Assembly: GCA_017632095.1 (NCBI GenBank)
Contig: JAGBSA010000021.1
Coordinates: 1 to 5,595 of the forward strand
DNA: 5,595 nt
Source: Bacteroidales bacterium
Lineage (GTDB): Bacteria > Bacteroidota > Bacteroidia > Bacteroidales > P3
Direction: 5' to 3'
The stretch's first letter is position 1, and each line of letters opens with the position of its first letter. Below are positions 1 to 5,595 of this stretch, one piece after another. The position numbers and the translations under genes are program-made. A model generated the notes under the pieces. The model was not told the origin of the DNA, searched no databases, and saw only the letters and a list, made by a program, of their open reading frames with translations.

Positions 1-299
1 AATACTCTAGCTCCACTGTATTTAGCGATTTGTTCGTGAGGAATTGTACCTTTCAAAATTGGAACTTTAACTAAGTTCTTCTTAGCATCATCTACACCTT
101 TAGCTATGGCTGCAGCAACTTCTTTTGCTTTTCCCAAACCATATCCAACTACACCATTCTCATTTCCAACAACCACGATAGCAGAAAAACTGAAAGTTCT
201 ACCTCCCTTGGTTACCTTAGTAACTCTGTTTATACTTACAAGTCTATCCTTGAAATCTATCTCGCTAGACTTTACTCTTTTTACATTTACTTCAGCCAT
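1..299 (-). CDS. rpsE: 30S ribosomal protein S5 (uS5), 3' end outside the window
   Basis: The first 99 codons of S5 are present and the gene runs off the left edge. S5 is a small-subunit protein near the decoding region that takes part in translational accuracy and mRNA entry. I translated it by hand from ATG at 299: it begins [20 protein letters not shown] and continues with the conserved N-terminal double-stranded-RNA-binding-like domain. The family hallmark is visible as [20 protein letters not shown] (about residues 24-43), followed by [17 protein letters not shown] (45-61) and a helix rich in Ala and Lys. The C-terminal domain is missing only because of the window edge. The start lies 4 nt after the rplR stop (TAA-GGTT-ATG), so translation is probably coupled to L18. 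In the usual spc order rpmD, rplO and secY would follow, but they are not visible here. Confidence 0.97.
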   Translation of the reverse strand, partial: MAEVNVKRVKSSEIDFKDRLVSINRVTKVTKGGRTFSFSAIVVVGNENGVVGYGLGKAKEVAAAIAKGVDDAKKNLVKVPILKGTIPHEQIAKYSGARV

Positions 300-303
300 A
301 ACC

Positions 304-657
304 TTAGAATTTTAAGCCATTTTCTCTGGCAGAATCAGCCAATGATTTTACTCTTCCATGATACAAATAACCGTTTCTGTCGAAAATTACAGATTCGATG
401 CCCATTGCTTTAGCTCTTTCTGCAATTGATTTTCCTACAACAACAGCTCTTTCTGTCTTTGTACCTTTTCTTTCAAAATTTTTCTCCATTGTAGATGCAG
501 AAGCAACAGTTACTCCTTTTATGTCATCTATCAATTGAGCATAAATTTCCTTATTACTTCTGAATACTGTCAAACGAGGTCTGTTACTTGTTCCGCTTAC
601 TCTCTTGCGGATCCTCATCTTTAACTTTAATCTTCTTATTTCTTTCTTAGTTGCCAT
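304..657 (-). CDS. rplR: 50S ribosomal protein L18 (uL18)
   Basis: L18 binds 5S rRNA and, together with L5, anchors it in the central protuberance of the large subunit. The 117-residue product has the normal bacterial length. It has a very basic N-terminal tail (residues 1-28, rich in Lys and Arg), then [20 protein letters not shown] (26-45), a typical L18 core strand and turn. It closes with the conserved end [19 protein letters not shown] (92-110) and ENGLKF. The ATG at 657 is chosen because MATKKEIRR matches the family N-terminus and lies 25 nt after the rplF stop. The leader ends ACGAGG directly against the ATG, which is too close to act as a normal Shine-Dalgarno sequence. Nothing in the protein looks unusual. 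Confidence 0.98.
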   Translation of the reverse strand: MATKKEIRRLKLKMRIRKRVSGTSNRPRLTVFRSNKEIYAQLIDDIKGVTVASASTMEKNFERKGTKTERAVVVGKSIAERAKAMGIESVIFDRNGYLYHGRVKSLADSARENGLKF

Positions 658-682
658 CCTCGTACGGATTTTAATTCAAAAA

Positions 683-1237
683 TTACTTAGCAGCCGCCTT
701 ACCTGCTTTCTTACGAATAACTTCACCTTGGAAACGAATACCTTTTCCTTTGTATGGTTCAGGCTTACGTAAAGAACGAATCTTTGCAGCAACCTGTCCT
801 AACAATTGCTTATCAATACTTGTCATTATGATAAGAGGATCCTTTCCTTTTTCTGTAACTGTCTCACACTTTATCTCTTCAGGCAATTCAAAGAATATGT
901 TATGTGAGTATCCCAAAGACAATTCCAAAATTTGTCCTTGTACTTGAGCTTTGTAACCAACTCCTATAACAACTTGAGTTGTCTTGAAACCTTCAGAAAC
1001 ACCTTTTACCATATTAGCAATCAATGCTCTGTACAAGCCATGCAATGCTCTGTGTTGTTTTTGGTCTGAAGCTCTTGTCAACAAAATTTGTTCTTCTTCT
1101 ACTCCGACAGTTATAGCAGGATCAACTTTCTGTGTTAAAGTCCCAAGTTTACCTTTAACTGTTACCAAATTATTTCCATCTACCACTACTTCCACACCCT
1201 TGGGTAGGCTTATCGGTAATTTTCCTATTCTTGACAT
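683..1237 (-). CDS. rplF: 50S ribosomal protein L6 (uL6)
   Basis: L6 sits near the base of the L7/L12 stalk close to the sarcin-ricin loop and is needed for late large-subunit assembly. The 184-residue product is close to the usual length of about 177-185. It starts MSRIGKLPISLPKGVEV as expected and shows the two tandem L6 alpha/beta repeats, roughly residues 11-82 and 90-165. The C-terminal L6 signature PEPYKGKGI lies at residues 159-167. The tail KKAGKAAAK is basic and rich in Ala, as in many homologues. It lies between rpsH (20-nt spacer) and rplR (25-nt spacer). It is the only gene in the window with a textbook Shine-Dalgarno sequence (AAGGAG, 8 nt before ATG), annotated separately. Confidence 0.98.
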   Translation of the reverse strand: MSRIGKLPISLPKGVEVVVDGNNLVTVKGKLGTLTQKVDPAITVGVEEEQILLTRASDQKQHRALHGLYRALIANMVKGVSEGFKTTQVVIGVGYKAQVQGQILELSLGYSHNIFFELPEEIKCETVTEKGKDPLIIMTSIDKQLLGQVAAKIRSLRKPEPYKGKGIRFQGEVIRKKAGKAAAK

Positions 1238-1245
1238 CTGTTTCT

Positions 1246-1251
1246 CTCCTT
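1246..1251 (-). promoter_or_regulatory. Canonical Shine-Dalgarno sequence of rplF
   Basis: On the minus strand the rpsH-rplF spacer reads TTTTAAGGAGAGAAACAG and then ATG. AAGGAG complements the 16S rRNA 3' tail and is separated from the start codon by 8 nt, an optimal distance. No other start in this window has a comparable match at a workable distance; most have only A-rich or weak purine stretches. This fixes the L6 start at 1237. If the organism is a Bacteroidota member, where Shine-Dalgarno use is generally rare, the site stands out. Confidence 0.75.
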
Positions 1252-1257
1252 AAAATA

Positions 1258-1656
1258 TTAACTAATGTAACAAATTACCTCTCCTCCGATATTCAAAGCT
1301 CTTGCTTCTTTATCTGTCATCAAACCTTTTGATGTAGAAAGTATAGCTATACCCAATCCATTCAATACTCTTGGCATATTTTCAACGCCAACATATTTTC
1401 TCAAACCTGGAGTGCTGACTCTTTTTATATTAGTCATAGCAGGTTCTTTTGTAAGTGGGTGATATTTCAAAGCTATTTTTATTGTCTTCGGAAAAGTTTC
1501 ATCTTCGAATTTGTAATTCAAAATGTAACCCTTATCAAATAATATCTTGGTTATTTCTTTTTTGATATTGGAAGCAGGAATCTCAACCACTTTGTGTCTT
1601 GCCATTGATGCATTTCTAATGCGTGTTAGATAATCTGCTATTGGATCTGTAACCAT
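1258..1656 (-). CDS. rpsH: 30S ribosomal protein S8 (uS8)
   Basis: S8 is a primary 16S rRNA-binding protein of the central domain and organises the platform of the small subunit. The 132-residue product has the normal length. It opens [20 protein letters not shown], with the invariant [13 protein letters not shown]. It also shows [10 protein letters not shown] (81-90) and the C-terminal signature [13 protein letters not shown] (107-119), followed by GGEVICYIS. The residue after Met is an extra Val compared with the common MTDPIADY start. In E. coli S8 is also the translational repressor of the spc operon, acting around the rplX-rplE junction; whether that holds here cannot be read from the sequence. 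The spacer from rpsN is 37 nt, the longest in the window, and it is AT-rich without an evident hairpin. Confidence 0.98.
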   Translation of the reverse strand: MVTDPIADYLTRIRNASMARHKVVEIPASNIKKEITKILFDKGYILNYKFEDETFPKTIKIALKYHPLTKEPAMTNIKRVSTPGLRKYVGVENMPRVLNGLGIAILSTSKGLMTDKEARALNIGGEVICYIS

Positions 1657-1693
1657 TTTAATCTCTTTTTTTATTTGTAATTTGACTTATATC

Positions 1694-1963
1694 CTACCAA
1701 CTTGCTTTCTTGACTCCCGGAATCAAACCAGCTAAAGCCATCTCTCTGAAATTTATTCTAGAAATTCCAAATTGACGCATATAACCTTTTGGTCTTCCTG
1801 TTAATTTACATCTATTGTGCAATCTTACAGGAGAAGCATTTCTAGGCAATCTTTGAAGAGCTTCATAATCTCCTGCCTCCAACAATGCTTTACGCTTTGC
1901 TGCATATTTTGCTACCATTGCTTCTCTCTTACGCTCACGCGCTTTCATTGATTCTTTTGCCAT
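1694..1963 (-). CDS. rpsN: 30S ribosomal protein S14 (uS14), zinc-independent long form
   Basis: S14 binds the 3' major domain of 16S rRNA in the head of the small subunit, next to S3 and S10. The product is 89 residues, the length of the zinc-free (C-) type; the zinc type is about 61. The conserved core runs [20 protein letters not shown] (39-58) and then [19 protein letters not shown] (61-79). Aligned by eye with the zinc ribbon CxxC...CxxC, only the first Cys remains (C52). The other three positions are T55, S68 and N71, so the protein should not bind zinc there. The N-terminus is strongly basic and helical. It starts 3 nt after rplE ends (TAA-GAT-ATG) and is the only complete gene here to end in TAG. 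Confidence 0.98.
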   Translation of the reverse strand: MAKESMKARERKREAMVAKYAAKRKALLEAGDYEALQRLPRNASPVRLHNRCKLTGRPKGYMRQFGISRINFREMALAGLIPGVKKASW

Positions 1964-1966
1964 ATC

Positions 1967-2530
1967 TTACAAATTGTTTTGATTCTTAAATGGAAAACCG
2001 AATGCCTTCAACAAAGACATTGCTTCCTTGTCCTCTTTAGCAGATGTAACAAATGTTATATCCATTCCTTGAATATTATTTACTTTATCTATATCTATTT
2101 CAGGGAATATAATCTGCTCGGTAATTCCAAAAGAGAAATTGCCTCTACCATCGAAACCACTGTCGTTTATACCTCTAAAATCTCTGATTCGAGGTATTGA
2201 TGCAGAAAGCAATCTATCCAAAAATTCATACATCTTATCACCTCTCAAAGTAACTCTTACTCCGATTGGCATTCCTTTTCTCAATTTGAAGTTAGAGATA
2301 TCTTTTCTGGATCTAGTTGCCACAGCTTTTTGACCCGCAATAAGAGTCATTTCCTCAATACCCTTGTCTATGACTTTTTTATCTGCCACAGCCAAACGTC
2401 CCAATCCTTGATTCAATGAAATTTTTTCAAGACGTGGAACCTGCATAACGGTCTTATAGTTGAACTCCTTCATTAAAGAAGCAACTATTTCTTCATTATA
2501 TTTCTTTTTTAGTCTAGGTATGTATCCCAT
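1967..2530 (-). CDS. rplE: 50S ribosomal protein L5 (uL5)
   Basis: L5 binds 5S rRNA in the central protuberance and contacts the P-site tRNA and the small-subunit head. The 187-residue product is slightly longer than the 179 of E. coli, through an N-terminal segment and an Asn-rich tail (FKNQNNL). Visible family landmarks are [16 protein letters not shown] (29-44), the L5 signature region [20 protein letters not shown] (62-81), [15 protein letters not shown] (83-97), PRIRDFRGI (113-121), and [15 protein letters not shown] (136-150) followed by [10 protein letters not shown]. The ATG overlaps the rplX stop by one base (TAATG), which fixes the start and suggests that ribosomes ending L24 restart on L5. 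Confidence 0.98.
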   Translation of the reverse strand: MGYIPRLKKKYNEEIVASLMKEFNYKTVMQVPRLEKISLNQGLGRLAVADKKVIDKGIEEMTLIAGQKAVATRSRKDISNFKLRKGMPIGVRVTLRGDKMYEFLDRLLSASIPRIRDFRGINDSGFDGRGNFSFGITEQIIFPEIDIDKVNNIQGMDITFVTSAKEDKEAMSLLKAFGFPFKNQNNL

Positions 2531-2532
2531 TA
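2528..2532 (-). promoter_or_regulatory. TAATG stop-start overlap of rplX and rplE
   Basis: On the minus strand the last codons of L24 run into TAATGGGA. The TAA stop of rplX and the ATG of rplE share one A. No Shine-Dalgarno-like stretch precedes the ATG, so termination-reinitiation coupling is the likely way L5 is translated. In E. coli the corresponding junction is where S8 represses the operon; the geometry is seen here, but a regulatory role is inference. Confidence 0.7.
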
Positions 2533-2847
2533 CTTAATTACCTCCCCTGTCTTTTTAGAGTAACGCACTAATTTATTTGTCTTTTCGTCCAATCGTCTTC
2601 CGATTCTGGTCGCATTTCCTTTTGAATCAACAACCATCAAATTTGAGATGTGAATTGGAGCTTCTTTCTCTACTATTCCGCCTTGAGTGTTCTTTGGGTT
2701 TGGTTTTGTATGTTTCTTAATCTTATTCAACCCTTCCACAATGGCACGACTCTTAGTCGGATATACTACAAGTATTCTTCCTGTTTTTCCTTTGTCGTTA
2801 CCGGCTATAACCTTAACCGTATCGCCTTTTTTTACATGCAATTTCAT
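2530..2847 (-). CDS. rplX: 50S ribosomal protein L24 (uL24)
   Basis: L24 is an assembly-initiating protein that binds the 5' domain of 23S rRNA near the tunnel exit. With the start at 2847 the product is 105 residues, the normal length. It begins [20 protein letters not shown], which is the KOW domain (about 3-36), then [20 protein letters not shown] (27-46). It goes on through [20 protein letters not shown] (47-66) to ISNLMVVD and the basic C-terminal part [20 protein letters not shown]. The open frame continues upstream to an ATG at 2895, but those 16 extra residues overlap the end of rplN and match no L24 N-terminus, so I reject that start. The spacer from rplN is 19 nt, with AAGAGA just before the ATG, a weak purine stretch. 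Confidence 0.97.
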   Translation of the reverse strand: MKLHVKKGDTVKVIAGNDKGKTGRILVVYPTKSRAIVEGLNKIKKHTKPNPKNTQGGIVEKEAPIHISNLMVVDSKGNATRIGRRLDEKTNKLVRYSKKTGEVIK

Positions 2848-2866
2848 TTCTCTTAATTTTTGCGTT

Positions 2867-3235
2867 TTACAATACCTCTGGAGCCAATGAAACAATCTTC
2901 ATAAATTGTTTTTCACGCAACTCCCTTGCAACAGGTCCAAAAATACGGGTTCCTCTCATTTCATCATTTGCGTTTAGTAAAACGCAAGCGTTGTCGTCAA
3001 AACGAATATAAGATCCATCCATTCTTCTAACTTCTTTCTTCGTTCTTACAACTACTGCCTTCGATACAGAGCCCTTCTTAACGTTGCCTGAAGGGGTTGC
3101 ATCTTTAATCGCTACTACGATTTTGTCGCCAACGGATGCATATCTTCTCTTTGTGCCACCCAACACTCTAATGCATAGGGCACTCTTCGCTCCGCTGTTA
3201 TCAGCAACAACTAATCTTGATTCTTGTTGTACCAT
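2867..3235 (-). CDS. rplN: 50S ribosomal protein L14 (uL14)
   Basis: L14 lies at the subunit interface, contacts 16S rRNA helix 14 in the intersubunit bridge region, and pairs with L19. The 122-residue product is the usual bacterial size. It starts [20 protein letters not shown] (1-20), where VADNSGAK is nearly invariant. It continues with [20 protein letters not shown] and the L14 signature [20 protein letters not shown] (60-79) followed by DDNACVLLN. It ends in [20 protein letters not shown] (94-113) and IVSLAPEVL. In the E. coli arrangement this gene opens the spc operon. Here it begins only 1 nt after the rpsQ stop (TAA-G-ATG), leaving no room for a separate promoter in a spacer, so the S10 and spc blocks are joined. 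Confidence 0.98.
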   Translation of the reverse strand: MVQQESRLVVADNSGAKSALCIRVLGGTKRRYASVGDKIVVAIKDATPSGNVKKGSVSKAVVVRTKKEVRRMDGSYIRFDDNACVLLNANDEMRGTRIFGPVARELREKQFMKIVSLAPEVL

Positions 3236-3236
3236 C

Positions 3237-3491
3237 TTATTTAGCTCTTTCTATTATTTCAACTAATCTCCAACGTTTATTTTTACTCAACGGTCTTGTC
3301 TCCATTATACGTACTGTATCACCCATTCCGCACTCGTTTCTTTCATCATGTGCCATAAATTTGGTACTTTTCTTTACGAATTTACCATATTTTGGGTGGA
3401 TAACCTTTCTTTCTACCATTACACTGATAGACTTATTCATTTTATTGCTTACGACAATACATATTCTTTCGTTTCTTAAATTTCTTTCCAT
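3237..3491 (-). CDS. rpsQ: 30S ribosomal protein S17 (uS17)
   Basis: S17 is an early 16S rRNA-binding protein of the 5' domain with an OB fold. The 84-residue product matches the family length of about 80-88. It opens [20 protein letters not shown], with the typical R-x-x-x-G/C-V-V-S-x-K-M-x-K pattern, then [20 protein letters not shown] (21-40), [18 protein letters not shown], and the S17 signature [14 protein letters not shown] (57-70) ending in [13 protein letters not shown]. The spacer from rpmC is 24 nt and contains a short tandem TAAGCA repeat with an ATAGCTAT palindrome against the start; I give these no function. No Shine-Dalgarno sequence is visible. It is followed 1 nt later by rplN. 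Confidence 0.98.
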   Translation of the reverse strand: MERNLRNERICIVVSNKMNKSISVMVERKVIHPKYGKFVKKSTKFMAHDERNECGMGDTVRIMETRPLSKNKRWRLVEIIERAK

Positions 3492-3515
3492 ATAGCTATA
3501 GATTGCTTATGCTTA

Positions 3516-3728
3516 TTATTTGTTCGCTGAATCTTCTGAGCACAACTGACGACGACTTATTTCTGTATAGATTCTTGCAACATTCCTACGAGTCTTTTGT
3601 ATAAGACTTGGATTTTCTATAGGAGATACAGCATGATTTATTTTCAACTTTGTCAGTTGTTTTTTTTCTGTTTCCAATCTCTCCTGTAGCTCAGCAACAG
3701 TAAGATCTTTTAATCCGTTATTTTTCAT
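3516..3728 (-). CDS. rpmC: 50S ribosomal protein L29 (uL29)
   Basis: L29 is a small two-helix protein at the tunnel exit, next to L23, where nascent-chain factors dock. The 70-residue product forms a long antiparallel helical hairpin: helix 1 at about residues 9-31 (LTVAELQERLETEKKQLTKL) and helix 2 at about 40-62 (NPSLIQKTRRNVARIYTEIS). The linking INHAVSPIENP (30-40) resembles the L29 linker I recall from Bacteroidota, in place of the LKNP-type turn region of many other bacteria, and is one reason for the lineage call. After RRQL the chain has a short polar tail, CSEDSANK, probably disordered. The leader is purine-rich (AGAAGAAG against the ATG). A run of eight A lies at codons 21-24. Confidence 0.97.
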   Translation of the reverse strand: MKNNGLKDLTVAELQERLETEKKQLTKLKINHAVSPIENPSLIQKTRRNVARIYTEISRRQLCSEDSANK

Positions 3729-3751
3729 CTTCTTCTATCTATATCTGATTG

Positions 3752-4177
3752 TTATGCTTCTTCAGCGTAATCTCTTCTAACAACAAACTTGGTAACAACC
3801 GGCAATTTTTGAGCAGCTAATCTCATCGCTTCTTTAGCAATTTCCAAAGGAACACCTTCTGCTTCGAAAAGCATTGTTCCTGGTTTTACTTTTGCAATGA
3901 AATATTCAGGAGCTCCTTTACCTTTACCCATACGAACTTCGTTAGGTTTCTTTGTTATAGGTTTATCAGGGAATATTCGTATCCAGATTTGTCCTTCACG
4001 TTTCATGTAACGAGTAACAGCCTGACGTGCTGCTTCTATTTGACGTCCCGTGATGAATGATGTTTCCAAAGACTTTATTCCGAATGCTCCAAAAGACAAC
4101 TCATGTCCTCTGTGAGCCAATCCTTTTATTCTGCCCTTTTGTTGTTTTCTGTACTTAGTCTTTTTTGGCTGTAACAT
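3752..4177 (-). CDS. rplP: 50S ribosomal protein L16 (uL16)
   Basis: L16 sits near the peptidyl-transferase centre and the A-site tRNA elbow and helps position tRNA. The 141-residue product is close to the 136 of E. coli. It begins [20 protein letters not shown], continues [20 protein letters not shown] (21-40), then [20 protein letters not shown] (42-61) and [20 protein letters not shown] (64-83), with the L16 signature [18 protein letters not shown] at 83-100. R82, next to MGKGKG, matches the arginine hydroxylated in E. coli by RoxA (YcfD); the residue is conserved but modification here is unknown. The basic C-terminus ends [10 protein letters not shown]. The spacer from rpsC is 27 nt; AAAGG lies 3 nt before the ATG, too near to be an ideal Shine-Dalgarno sequence. 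Confidence 0.98.
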   Translation of the reverse strand: MLQPKKTKYRKQQKGRIKGLAHRGHELSFGAFGIKSLETSFITGRQIEAARQAVTRYMKREGQIWIRIFPDKPITKKPNEVRMGKGKGAPEYFIAKVKPGTMLFEAEGVPLEIAKEAMRLAAQKLPVVTKFVVRRDYAEEA

Positions 4178-4204
4178 ATCCTTTATTTTTGACTGTTATT
4201 AAAC

Positions 4205-4933
4205 TTATTTTTTTCTTGCAGGGCGTTGAGAAGAGCCACCTGAACGTCTTTGACCCATTCTGTTATCTCTTAAATTTCCGCCTACAGTTGAAGGAACCAA
4301 TTCTCTCTTGTTATAAACCAAGCCCTTGCATATCCATACTTTTACACCAATACGACCGTAAGTTGTATGAGCTTCTGCATGTGCGTAGTCTATATCTGCT
4401 CTAAGAGTATGAAGAGGAGTTCGTCCTTCTTTATAATGCTCTGTTCTAGCCATTTCTGCACCACCTATACGACCTGAAACAGAAACTTTAATACCTTCTG
4501 CTCCAACTCTCATTGTGGATGTTATAGCCATTTTTATTGCTTTTCTGTAAGAAACACGACCTTCAATTTGTCTGGCAACAGAAGCAGCAACCAACACAGC
4601 ATCTAATTCAGGACGTTTCACTTCTGAAATGTTTATCTGAACTTCTTTTTGTGTTAGTTTTTTCAATTCTTCTTTCAATTTATCTACTTCTTGACCAGCC
4701 TTACCGATGATCATACCCGGTTTTGCAGTATTGATTGTTACGGTAACCAATTTCAAAGTTCTTTCTATGTAGATCTTAGAAATGCCAGCTTTAGACAAAC
4801 GAACATTCAAATATTTTCTGATCTTATCGTCCTCTACCAATTTGGTCTCAAATCTTCTTCCGCCATACCAGTTAGAATCCCAACCTCTGATGATTCCTAG
4901 TCTGTTTCCTATTGGATTTGTTTTTTGTCCCAT
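4205..4933 (-). CDS. rpsC: 30S ribosomal protein S3 (uS3)
   Basis: S3 lies in the small-subunit head at the mRNA entry channel and, with S4 and S5, contributes to mRNA unwinding. The 242-residue product is near the family size. It opens [20 protein letters not shown], a form I associate with Bacteroidota. The type II KH domain spans about 39-108, with its GxxG loop as IIGKAG (75-80). The C-terminal S3 domain carries [17 protein letters not shown] (121-137) and the signature [20 protein letters not shown] (147-166), then [19 protein letters not shown]. Basic residues R130, K131 and K134 align by eye with the E. coli entry-channel residues R131, R132 and K135. The tail (222-242) is Arg/Ser/Gly-rich and ends in Lys-Lys. 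The spacer from rplV is 32 nt, without a Shine-Dalgarno sequence. Confidence 0.98.
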   Translation of the reverse strand: MGQKTNPIGNRLGIIRGWDSNWYGGRRFETKLVEDDKIRKYLNVRLSKAGISKIYIERTLKLVTVTINTAKPGMIIGKAGQEVDKLKEELKKLTQKEVQINISEVKRPELDAVLVAASVARQIEGRVSYRKAIKMAITSTMRVGAEGIKVSVSGRIGGAEMARTEHYKEGRTPLHTLRADIDYAHAEAHTTYGRIGVKVWICKGLVYNKRELVPSTVGGNLRDNRMGQRRSGGSSQRPARKK

Positions 4934-4965
4934 CCGTTTAATTCATTTACAAATTTTACAAACTA

Positions 4966-5403
4966 TTATTTTTCAGCATCAGTTGATTGAACTGCAGACA
5001 TTTTCTCTTCAACTCTACTTCCCAACACAAGTGTTATATGATTAGATCTTTTTCTAATTCTGTATCCTCTTCCTTGTGGTGCTGTACGAAGTCTTTTCAA
5101 TTGCCTTCCTCCATCAACACTTATTTGTTTAACGTACAAATTACTATCCTCGATGCGTTTACCTTCGTTTTTCATTTGCCAATTAGCGATAGCCGAAAGC
5201 AAAAGTTTACGCAACTTTGGAGCTGCTTCTCTACGACTAAACTGCAATATGCCGAGTGCTTTTTCAACGTCAACTCCTCTTATAGCATCTGCCATTAAAC
5301 GAGTCTTTCTTGGAGAAGTTGGATTATTCATCAGCTTCGCTATATACTGTGTCTTTTTTGCTTCTTTACGTGCTACTGCACTCTCACGTCTTCTTTTTCC
5401 CAT
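4966..5403 (-). CDS. rplV: 50S ribosomal protein L22 (uL22), with terminal extensions
   Basis: L22 binds domains of 23S rRNA and sends a beta-hairpin into the wall of the peptide exit tunnel. The core is clear: [20 protein letters not shown] (20-39), [20 protein letters not shown], the helix [16 protein letters not shown] (64-79), the strand [11 protein letters not shown] (89-99), the hairpin [20 protein letters not shown] (100-119) and SNHITLVLG. At 145 residues it is longer than the 110 of E. coli. The excess is a basic N-terminal extension (1-18) and an acidic, polar C-terminal tail (129-145, ending STDAEK), both consistent with Bacteroidota homologues. The ATG at 5403 lies 15 nt after the rpsS stop; [10 protein letters not shown] fits the basic start seen in that group. 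Confidence 0.97.
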   Translation of the reverse strand: MGKRRRESAVARKEAKKTQYIAKLMNNPTSPRKTRLMADAIRGVDVEKALGILQFSRREAAPKLRKLLLSAIANWQMKNEGKRIEDSNLYVKQISVDGGRQLKRLRTAPQGRGYRIRKRSNHITLVLGSRVEEKMSAVQSTDAEK

Positions 5404-5418
5404 TTCTGCACTCTATTT

Positions 5419-5595
5419 TTATTTCTTACCTTTATCTTTTTGACCTGCATGACCTCTGAAAATTCTAGTAGGAGCAAATTCTCCCAATTTGTGTCCAACC
5501 ATATTTTCAGTGATATAAACTGGAATGTGTTTATTTCCATTATGAACAGCGATAGTCAAACCTACGAAATCTGGGGAAATCATAGAAGCTCTTGA
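5419..5595 (-). CDS. rpsS: 30S ribosomal protein S19 (uS19), 5' end outside the window
   Basis: The last 58 codons and the TAA stop of S19 are present; the gene enters from the right edge. S19 sits at the top of the small-subunit head, pairs with S13 and contacts the A-site side of the inter-subunit bridges. My translation reads [40 protein letters not shown] and [18 protein letters not shown]. This includes the S19 signature region around [20 protein letters not shown]. Full S19 is about 90 residues, so some 30 N-terminal residues are missing because of the cut. The Lys-rich tail is ordinary. The position upstream of rplV is the standard S10 operon order (rplB-rpsS-rplV-rpsC). Confidence 0.97.
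   Translation of the reverse strand, partial: SRASMISPDFVGLTIAVHNGNKHIPVYITENMVGHKLGEFAPTRIFRGHAGQKDKGKK

Noticed and set aside
1657..1693. Longest spacer (rpsN-rpsH, 37 nt) as a possible promoter or terminator
   Set aside because: It is AT-rich with an A7 run before AGAGATTAAA-ATG, but there is no hairpin and no convincing promoter element pair; it looks like an ordinary A-rich leader.
2848..2895. Upstream ATG giving a 121-residue L24
   Set aside because: The extra 16 residues ([16 protein letters not shown]) overlap the end of rplN and resemble no L24 N-terminus; the internal ATG at 2847 gives the standard MKLHVKKGD start and length.
3491..3516. ATAGCTAT palindrome and tandem TAAGCA in the rpmC-rpsQ spacer
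   Set aside because: Too short and AT-rich for a terminator or a convincing operator; no T-tract follows on the transcribed strand.
4944..4962. Direct repeat TTTGTAAA in the rplV-rpsC spacer (minus strand)
   Set aside because: Two imperfect AT-rich copies of 8 bases are expected by chance in such DNA, and no function is evident.
4987..5298. Plus-strand open frame of 103 codons opposite rplV
   Set aside because: It lies wholly within a conserved gene on the other strand, its translation is low-complexity and Ser/Phe/Cys-rich as expected of an antisense shadow, and no leader signal supports it. The same applies to the other plus-strand frames, such as 984-1253 and 3217-3495.
1..5595. A novel or accessory system hidden in the window
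   Set aside because: Every part is accounted for by conserved ribosomal-protein genes and spacers of 37 nt or less; there are no mobile-element ends, repeat arrays, RNA genes or extra proteins.

Overview
The window is a continuous stretch of a bacterial ribosomal-protein operon, the S10-spc region, read entirely from the minus strand (right to left). In transcription order it holds rpsS (S19, 5' part cut off by the right edge), rplV (L22), rpsC (S3), rplP (L16), rpmC (L29), rpsQ (S17), rplN (L14), rplX (L24), rplE (L5), rpsN (S14), rpsH (S8), rplF (L6), rplR (L18) and rpsE (S5, 3' part cut off by the left edge). All twelve complete genes are intact, with no frameshift, insertion or missing member compared with the usual bacterial order.

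The DNA is AT-rich. Several features suggest a Bacteroidota member, probably Bacteroidales: L29 carries an NH-x-VSPIENP segment, S3 begins [21 protein letters not shown]22 has both an N- and a C-terminal extension, S14 is the long zinc-free form, and most starts lack a Shine-Dalgarno sequence and have A-rich leaders instead. The genus cannot be named from this window.

The layout is very compact. Spacers run from a 1-nt overlap (rplX/rplE, TAATG) to 37 nt (rpsN/rpsH), and no gap is large enough for another gene. I see no hairpin-plus-T terminator and no convincing promoter between genes, so the S10 and spc blocks appear to be co-transcribed here. Very tight junctions (rpsQ-rplN 1 nt, rpsN-rplE 3 nt, rplR-rpsE 4 nt, rplX/rplE overlap) suggest translational coupling. 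The one canonical, well-spaced Shine-Dalgarno sequence lies in front of rplF.

The products are seven small-subunit proteins (S3, S5, S8, S14, S17, S19 and their neighbours in the operon) and large-subunit proteins L5, L6, L14, L16, L18, L22, L24 and L29, made together for ribosome assembly. I found no sign of a new system; this is an ordinary core-genome region, and the findings below are modest.
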